Of a DNA stretch of 64,000 nucleotides, positions 58,508 through 64,000 are shown in pieces. The DNA is taken from assembly GCF_016865525.2 (NCBI RefSeq), contig NZ_CP075169.1, forward strand, positions 1,178,337-1,242,336, in the 5' to 3' direction. A program made the position numbers and the translations under genes. The stretch's first letter is position 1; the number at the start of each line of letters is the position of its first letter. The stretch is from Sodalis ligni (lineage in GTDB: Bacteria; Pseudomonadota; Gammaproteobacteria; Enterobacterales; Enterobacteriaceae). The notes under the pieces are model-generated. The model made no database searches, was not told where the DNA came from, and saw only the letters and a program-made list of their open reading frames with translations.

Positions 58508-59041
58508 ATGTCAATCAGTGTACGTTTAGACGATGAATTTGTAAGCGACATCAAGGTTCATGCTGAAGCGGCAAGCCGAAGCATACCCAAGCAAATTGAG
58601 CATTGGGCCAAAATAGGGCGTATTGCCGAAGAAAACCCCGATCTGCCCTATGGTTTTATTCTTGAGACGCTGTTAGCGCAGAGTGAAGTTAAAACAATAA
58701 GGTATCCCGCTATGCCAGAAGGACAAGCCGGTCGAAGGATTGATGTATACGAAACGCGCCGTTTCTCGAAGGCCCTGGCAAAGCTGCCCAGGGATGTGCT
58801 CGCAGCCGTTGAGGACGAGATTGACGCCATCATCGCCGATCCTTCCCTCGGCGAACAGAAAAAAGGGGATTTGCGCTTCCTGCAGGTACATAAGTTTTCA
58901 TTGAACAACCAATTGATGCTAATCGGGTATAGCTGGATTGAGAACCGGCTGGAGCTCTACCTGCTGAGTTTTGGCACTCATGAAAATTTTTACCTGGAGC
59001 AAAAAATTCATCGTAAAGCCGATCTTAAACTTATTGAATAA
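58508..59041 (+). CDS. ParD-like antitoxin fused to a RelE/ParE-type toxin in one frame
   Basis: 177-residue ORF. Residues 1-62 are an antitoxin of the ParD-like type (SISVRLDDEFVSDIKVHAEA, RSIPKQIEHWAKIGRIAEEN, DLPYGFILETLLAQSEV). Residues from about 79 onward are a RelE/ParE-like toxin (DVYETRRFSKALAKLPRDVL, FLQVHKFSLNNQLMLIGY, LYLLSFGTHENFYLEQKIH). In the usual arrangement these are two overlapping genes. One added A at the four-A run 58691-58694 would let the antitoxin end at TGA 58741 (78 residues), with the toxin starting at ATG 58712 (109 residues). So this is most likely a frame-break fusion, unless it is a true single-chain pair. Confidence 0.8.
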   Translation: MSISVRLDDEFVSDIKVHAEAASRSIPKQIEHWAKIGRIAEENPDLPYGFILETLLAQSEVKTIRYPAMPEGQAGRRIDVYETRRFSKALAKLPRDVLAAVEDEIDAIIADPSLGEQKKGDLRFLQVHKFSLNNQLMLIGYSWIENRLELYLLSFGTHENFYLEQKIHRKADLKLIE

Positions 59042-59173
59042 CGCCGGCCTTGGGGTTGCAGAGTATGGCGTATCGTATAAAACAGCAGGTATTTAACCCT
59101 ATTATTACTAAGGACAACCTGGCCCGTTTGGCGGTAAACTTGCCTATCTTTTGCCAGGGAGCACGTTCGGAAA

Positions 59174-60454
59174 ATGCAAGTAGATGAAGCGGCGATGGGG
59201 CAGCTGATAGAACGCTGGCGCGGCGATCCGGCCGGTACCTATCAGAGCTGGTTTTTATGGCCGGAGCGCATCAAGAATTTCCGTTCCATCCACCGCGGGA
59301 TTGCCCTGGTGGTGTCGGAAATCGAAGCCGGTACCTTCGGCAATCTGTATCGCGGTTCTTCGCTTGAGACCATCGTGCATTCCATTGCTGAACAGCGCCA
59401 GATCTTCAAAGGCGCCGATCACGCGTTTTTATGGAAGCCGAAGCTGCGCATTCCCGATATTTATGAAAACCCCGGCAATCAACGGGCGTTTGGGCATCTG
59501 CTGTTTTCCTGCGCCGGCTGTACCCACGCCGAGCAGATTATCCACGCTATCCATGATATCGACAGGCTAGGGATCAAAGGGCTGGGACCGGCGGTGGCTA
59601 ATCTGCTGTATTTCCTGCACCCTACGCTTATGCCGCCGTTTAATACCGCTATCGTCAAAGGCTACAACGCGCTGACCGGCGCCAATGTGAAACTTGGCAA
59701 ATGGACGGAATATCTTGCCATGCGGCAGGGCATCATGGCCCTTAACCATCGCTACGGCCCTTTGTTATCCAACGATCTCGGCGCCATGGCCGGGCTACTG
59801 TTCGATTTGGGCAATGAGCGATATCCCGCACCGCCCAGGGCCGATGATCTGGGGGCTCGGGAGCGGTGGGCGGCGGATTTGGCACAGGTGCGGGCGGAGG
59901 GCGCCGCCATGGCAAAAGCGCGGCAACAGGCCGGTGACAATGACCGTACCCATACCGAAATCCAGGGCTGGCTGCGTGATTTGGGGCTGGCCTTGGGCTA
60001 CAGCGTCTGGATTACCGCCAACGATCGCCGTCGCGCCTACGACGGCGGTGTGCTGGGGCAAGGATGCCTGGAACAGCTGCCGCCGGATATTATCGCTTCC
60101 CCGGCCGCCGATGCTATCCGCCTCATCGACGTACTCTGGCTTGACGCAGGGCGGCAGCGGGTGATGGCGGCTTTTGAAGTGGAGCATACCACCTCGATCT
60201 ATTCCGGGATCGTGCGCATGCTGGATTTGGCCCTGAGCGGCGATACCCAGGCCAGCGAAGGCCTTTTCCTGGTGGCGCCCGACAATCGCGAGGCGGAAGT
60301 GCTGGCGCAGCTGCGCCGTCCGGCGTTCAGCCGGGTGGCGGATCTGCGGGTGCGCTACCTGACCTATGGCGAATTGGCGGAGAATCGCCAGGCGCTGGCG
60401 CGTTTCGGGCAAGGGATCAAAGGCATGTACGCCATTTCCAAATGCTTGCTATAA
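59174..60454 (+). CDS. Unrecognised protein with a nuclease-like C-terminal domain
   Basis: 426 residues. The N-terminal half holds SWFLWPERIKNFRSIHRGIALV and a helix-hairpin-helix-like turn GIKGLGPAVANLLYFLHPT (~residues 130-150). The C-terminal part reads LIDVLWLDAGRQRVMAAFEVEHTTSIYSGIVRMLDLALSG and FLVAPDNREAEVLAQLRRPAF. The D...ExE arrangement (E335 and E337) resembles a PD-(D/E)XK nuclease core with the usual Lys replaced, as in some restriction or repair enzymes. It stands alone after the toxin-antitoxin gene. Function not assigned; a defence or repair role is possible. Confidence 0.6.
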   Translation: MQVDEAAMGQLIERWRGDPAGTYQSWFLWPERIKNFRSIHRGIALVVSEIEAGTFGNLYRGSSLETIVHSIAEQRQIFKGADHAFLWKPKLRIPDIYENPGNQRAFGHLLFSCAGCTHAEQIIHAIHDIDRLGIKGLGPAVANLLYFLHPTLMPPFNTAIVKGYNALTGANVKLGKWTEYLAMRQGIMALNHRYGPLLSNDLGAMAGLLFDLGNERYPAPPRADDLGARERWAADLAQVRAEGAAMAKARQQAGDNDRTHTEIQGWLRDLGLALGYSVWITANDRRRAYDGGVLGQGCLEQLPPDIIASPAADAIRLIDVLWLDAGRQRVMAAFEVEHTTSIYSGIVRMLDLALSGDTQASEGLFLVAPDNREAEVLAQLRRPAFSRVADLRVRYLTYGELAENRQALARFGQGIKGMYAISKCLL

Positions 60455-60574
60455 CATCCTGTTCTCTAATGATTATCTTGCAATCGATTCCGCCAATGCC
60501 TATCGGTGCGGCAAGTAAAGACAGTAGCCGCAAAATCAAATTCTCTTACGGGGGACAACAATCCTCCGTAGCTA

Positions 60575-61878
60575 TTAGCCAAAATCAAACCGCGTATTCA
60601 CCTCATCCCGGTCGTTGAAGCTTATTTCCACCGTTTCACCGGTTATCTCCACGTCATCGCGCTTTTTCAGTTCGTCAAGGCAGGATGCGGAAACATAGAT
60701 ATATTCCAGATGGAGGGTGTCTTTGATCCACACCACCTTGGCCCGGTCAAATTCAATGCGATTACAGGTCTTAATGGCTACCGCCAGCGCGATGCGATCG
60801 TTGGGCAGGATTAGCGGCAGCTTGCCGGCGTTGAGATTGGAGGAGGTAATGACATTGGTGTAAAACGCCGAGAAGTCGATTTTATTGAAAAACTTACTGG
60901 TGATGATATCGGCATTGTTGATACAGGCGGCATTGCCATGGGACTCGTCCGTCAGGTCGCGCACCCAGATTTTCTGGATGGGGGGCGCGACAAATCCCTC
61001 TTTCACATTGGTTGAATTCCGGCCGGTGACATTGGGATCCATACCGGCGCCGCTGACCTCTTTGCCGAACCGCTCCACTACCAGCACGTCTATACTCTTT
61101 AGCAGCAGTTTCGGCAATCGGGTCTTGGCCCGGGCCAGGATCGCCGGTTCTTCCGCCGCGATATCCTCCACCGGCAGCGCGACGATATCGCAGGTTTGGT
61201 CATAGGCGTTTTCCACCAGGCCGATGCCGATGGCTATCGGGGCCTTTTCCATCACCAGTTTCGCGGCAATGGGCATCAACTGGCCGAACGAGGGTATTTC
61301 ATGGCGGTGTATGGAGCTGGCGCCTATGTGCTTGCCCAGGCCGATAACCATCATTTTCTGGATGCCGCTTTCCACCGGACCCCTTAAGTCGGTATGGGGG
61401 TTGACGCGCCCGATGGCGATTACCGCATCGCTTTCATAGGCATTTTTATCAAACCAGATGCGCAGGCCGTTTTCCAATTGTCCCAATTCCACCGTGTCCA
61501 TGGAGGAGACAACGGGACAGCCGACGTTACTTTCAGTAATGCCGAAGCCGGCGATGACCTGGCGCTGGCCTTCGGCGGTGGCGCCGCCGTGGCTGCCCAT
61601 GGCGGGGACCACAAAGGGACTCCCGCCCCGTTGTTTTACTTCGTGCACCACGGCGGTAATAATTTCCCGCAAATTGGCGATGCCCCGGCTACCCGCGGTA
61701 AGTGCCACCCGCATCCCCGGCCGGATTTTGGCGCTCACGGCGGGTTTGGCAAATTCCGCCGCCACTTTGGCTGGAATGTCCTCCACCCGCGGGGGTCGAA
61801 TTTCTGTTTTACCCGATGCAGTCTCGGCCACGCCATATCAAAGCCGTCCTGCAGTTTTATGTCGGTATTCTCAAACAT
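60575..61878 (-). CDS. LarA-like (DUF2088) nickel-pincer enzyme family protein, frameshifted near the N-terminus
   Basis: LarA-family proteins use a nickel-pincer nucleotide to racemise or epimerise hydroxy acids. Seen: ALTAGSRGIANLREIITAVVH, VVPAMGSHGGATAEGQ, AIGRVNPHTDLRGPVESGIQKM, VIGLGKHIGASSIHRH (His-rich loop for cofactor and catalysis) and SGAGMDPNVTGRN. The natural start is the ATG at 61878 (MFENTDIKLQDGFDMAWPRL), nine bases after the transporter stop; the frame slips at the five-G run 61791-61795, where one base is missing. Mended length is 434 residues. As written only a GTG at 61831 opens the main frame, replacing the first ~30 residues. Operon with the MFS gene. Confidence 0.82.
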
Positions 61879-61887
61879 GGCCTGACC

Positions 61888-63207
61888 TTATGCTCCGGTT
61901 TCACGGCTGGTATTTGTCGCTTTAGGCAACCCGGCGGCGGCTTCAGGTGACTTTGGGTGGGTAAGGGGCCCCGGCAGGGTCAATGTGGTGAGAAATCCCA
62001 CCAGCAATATACCCGCCAGGCAATAAATGCCGGTGGAAAGGCTGTATTGAGAAGTCATCCAGCCAATCATGAACGGGCCGACAAATCCCCCCAGATTGCC
62101 CAGGGCGTTAATCACCCCGCGCGCGCCGCCGGCCAGATGATGGGGAAACAGCACCGGCGGTATGGTCCAAAATACGCTGGAAGCAGATTCATAAAACAGC
62201 CCGCACAGCACCAGAAAGGTAAATGATACCCAGATATAATGGCTGAATTGCGCCGAACAGATTAAAAACAGCGCAAATCCGAATAGGGATAGCGCGATGA
62301 AAAATTTCCGGTTGTTTCTTTTATCCGACAGCGACGAAATAGCATAGGTGCCGATGAGCATGGCGACATAAGGTAATGTGGATAAGAATCCCACCGCGCC
62401 GATGCCCATGGTGGTGAGGTTTTTAATCATCGTCGGCAGCCAGAAGCTGAAGCCATATATACCGGTCTGATAGCAAAAATAGATGACTACCAGTTTCCAC
62501 AGGCTGTTTTGTTTTAAAATTTCCATCAGCGAGCCGGTATGAATACTTGCTTCCTGCTCCTCTCTGATTTTGTTGTTGATATAACTACGCTCTTCTTCGC
62601 TTATCCAATCGGCGTCATCCGGCCGGTTGCTGATAATCGGGAACCAGATAAACAGCAATAACAGCGACATCACCCCTTCGATAATAAACAGTTCCCGCCA
62701 GCTCCAGCGACTGATAATCCAGCCGGCAATGGGACCGTTGATAAAGTTGGCGATAAAGACAATACCGCCGATAAATATCGCGTTGGCCCGGGCGCGTTCG
62801 GCGTTGGGAAACCAGTTGGAGATAATGATCAGCAGCGCCGGAAAGACACCGCCTTCCGCCACCCCTAAAATGAAGCGCAGCGTCAGCACCTGCCAGTCTT
62901 TTTCCACAAAGCCCATCAGAAGAGAGGTGGCGCCCCAGCCAACAATGGTATAGGCGATGAATTTTTTAGCGCTGCCCCCGGCGGCAATCAGCCCGCCGGG
63001 TATTTGCAGCAGCAGATAGCCGATAAAGAAAATGCCCGCCACCAGTCCGGCAAAGGTGGTAGATAAACCCAGATCTTTATCCATGCCGCCGGCGATGGCG
63101 AAACCAATATTCACCCGATCCATCAGGGCAACGATATAAACCAGAAGTATCGGCGGCAGGATCCTTACCCATCTTTTATTGGGAATCACGTGCGGATCAT
63201 TGAGCAT
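61888..63207 (-). CDS. MFS transporter (ACS family, hydroxy-acid type)
   Basis: 439-residue, 12-helix carrier. Seen: LLVYIVALMDRVNIGFAIAGG, GIFFIGYLLLQIPGGLIAAG, RFILGVAEGGVFPALLIIISNW (ACS signature) and NRPDDADWISEEE in the central loop. The start at 63207 (MLNDPHVIPNKRW) has AGAGG seven bases upstream; longer in-frame starts to 63399 add a polar extension without family match. With the LarA-like gene nine bases after it, it probably imports the hydroxy acid that LarA converts. Confidence 0.9.
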   Translation of the reverse strand: MLNDPHVIPNKRWVRILPPILLVYIVALMDRVNIGFAIAGGMDKDLGLSTTFAGLVAGIFFIGYLLLQIPGGLIAAGGSAKKFIAYTIVGWGATSLLMGFVEKDWQVLTLRFILGVAEGGVFPALLIIISNWFPNAERARANAIFIGGIVFIANFINGPIAGWIISRWSWRELFIIEGVMSLLLLFIWFPIISNRPDDADWISEEERSYINNKIREEQEASIHTGSLMEILKQNSLWKLVVIYFCYQTGIYGFSFWLPTMIKNLTTMGIGAVGFLSTLPYVAMLIGTYAISSLSDKRNNRKFFIALSLFGFALFLICSAQFSHYIWVSFTFLVLCGLFYESASSVFWTIPPVLFPHHLAGGARGVINALGNLGGFVGPFMIGWMTSQYSLSTGIYCLAGILLVGFLTTLTLPGPLTHPKSPEAAAGLPKATNTSRETGA

Positions 63208-63483
63208 AGCATTGCCTCTCATTGTGTTTGGTTCCCAGCTGAAGTTGTTATATTGACTCGCCATACTCCAAGGGACTGACTGTCTGTTTTTCAGTGCATC
63301 CACTTCGCTAACATCATTATGTGTATGGTTTTCATTGGAACTGTTTGGCTTTATTAAGCCCGCTTCAAACCGCCGCGGTTGTGATTGATTAACCACCAAT
63401 AACCCGCTGTGGTTTTTGTGAACTGCCTCTCATTGATAATCGTTTTTTAATGAAAGATGTCTTGTCTGTTAACGAGATTATGA
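63208..63483. other. Divergent spacer between the MFS-larA unit and larB-like gene
   Basis: Holds the promoters of both divergent units. No gene supported. Confidence 0.4.
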
Positions 63484-63512
63484 ATAACCTGTAATCCTGT
63501 CAAACAGGTTAT
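63484..63512. promoter_or_regulatory. Operator-like inverted repeat in the lar divergent promoter
   Basis: ATAACCTGT, eleven bases, ACAGGTTAT: a perfect 9-base inverted repeat between the divergent MFS/larA and larB-like units. It could bind a dimeric regulator controlling both sides. Confidence 0.55.
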
Positions 63513-63577
63513 GGTGTTAGCGTCCGCTGATTTCTTGAATTGCGAAACTAATCACAAAAAGCACCGGGTGAGCCGAC

Positions 63578-64000
63578 ATGAATACGTTTGAAGACTTGGG
63601 TTATTGCAAAGTGGATGTCCAGCGCGAGAGCCGGACCGGTTTCCCCGAGGTGATTTTTGGCCAGGGCAAAACCGTTGCGCAGATAGCCGGTATCTTTGAT
63701 CGCTTGCTGAGCCATCATGGTAAGGCCATGGTGACACGGCTTGGATCAGGCAAGGCGGCGCAGGTAATGGCGGCCTTTCCCGCGGCCCGCTACGACGCCG
63801 GGGCGCGCATTCTGTGCCAGGGGGGCGCCAAAGCCCGCTTTGCCGGAGAAGTGATGGTGCTGTGCGCCGGAACCTCGGGGATCTGCCGGTGGCGGAAGAG
63901 GCGGCGCTCACCGCCGAATGGATGGGGTGCCGGGTCCGCCGCCGCTACGATGTGGGCGTCGCGGGCATCGACCGGCTATTGGCCTACCGCGATGAAATCG
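63578..64000 (+). pseudogene. larB: LarB-like (NCAIR-mutase-related) protein, frameshifted, 3' end outside window
   Basis: LarB carboxylates and hydrolyses nicotinic acid adenine dinucleotide in the first step of nickel-pincer cofactor synthesis. Frame 1 from ATG 63578 (ribosome site GGTGAG): EDLGYCKVDVQRESRTGFPE, VIFGQGKTVAQIAGI, ending VLCAGTSG. Frame 2 then reads [19 protein letters not shown] and [20 protein letters not shown]. The slip is at the four-G run 63877-63880 (one base lost or two gained). It is cut by the end of the window. As written the conserved AEEAA helix is missing from the product. Confidence 0.85.

Noticed and set aside
63208..63399. N-terminal extension of the MFS gene to 63399
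   Set aside because: The added residues are polar, not conserved in the family and lack a ribosome site; 63207 has AGAGG.

Overview
The window reads as the chromosome of a gammaproteobacterium of the order Enterobacterales. SpeG, EmrE, YedA, Cho, YciF, Mak, GatZ/GatD/GatY and NikR all look like close relatives of Escherichia coli proteins, and a LexA box, CRP-type sites, a sigma-54 promoter and a FliA-type -10 follow enterobacterial consensus. No rRNA, tRNA, CRISPR array, integrase or transposase was seen. The mixture of healthy core genes with many frame-broken accessory genes would suit a recently host-associated, Sodalis-like lineage, but that is inference.

Layout. 0-12 kb: a shikimate-dehydrogenase-like fragment, a lone glycogen debranching enzyme, a tandem intergenic repeat, speG-emrE, a chemoreceptor followed by a C39-like peptidase, two drug/metabolite exporters, an Lrp-type regulator, a 27-codon ORF behind a strong promoter flanked by twin CRP-type palindromes, and SOS-controlled cho. 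11.6-17.9 kb: a complete urea ABC transporter operon urtABCDE with nikR immediately downstream on the same strand, preceded by a consensus sigma-54 promoter. 18.5-23.8 kb: a sparse stretch with a frameshifted yciF, a stand-alone PTS IIB domain, gene remnants, a broken HTH gene, a LacI-type regulator and long gene-poor spacers. 23.8-28.8 kb: periplasmic trehalase, a GAF-PAS-GGDEF-EAL protein and an unrecognised HTH-like protein.

29-47.6 kb: carbohydrate catabolism. A galactitol/tagatose-like cluster (gatZ, gatD, gatY, fucU/rbsD-like, ABC transporter, aldo/keto reductase, FGGY kinase, DeoR/GatR regulator) has no PTS genes; its ABC ATPase is broken and its permease is fused to the binding protein. 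Then come a ThuA-like protein divergent from an ABC ATPase/permease/LacI set that lacks a binding protein, with two matching palindromic operators between them, and a phosphoketolase with a broken GntR-type regulator. 48-55 kb: an operon of a hexuloisomerase-like SIS protein, a VOC protein, a five-part sugar ABC importer (binding protein, double ATPase, two permeases) and a Mak-type ROK kinase; I take this as the best candidate for an undescribed sugar pathway. Fructose-6-phosphate and xylulose-5-phosphate from the kinases here could feed the phosphoketolase.

55-64 kb: an enolase-superfamily enzyme with an MFS transporter, a second copy of the tandem repeat, a long hairpin, an antitoxin-toxin pair fused into one frame, a nuclease-like protein, and an MFS-larA unit divergent from larB. 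A nickel theme links nikR, urea uptake and the Lar proteins.

The most striking global feature is about fifteen single-base frame breaks, nearly all at short mononucleotide runs and all between 19 kb and the window end, whereas genes before 18.5 kb are intact. At least one gene also carries an in-frame stop. Whether this is real decay or consensus error must be settled before any function is assigned to the broken genes.
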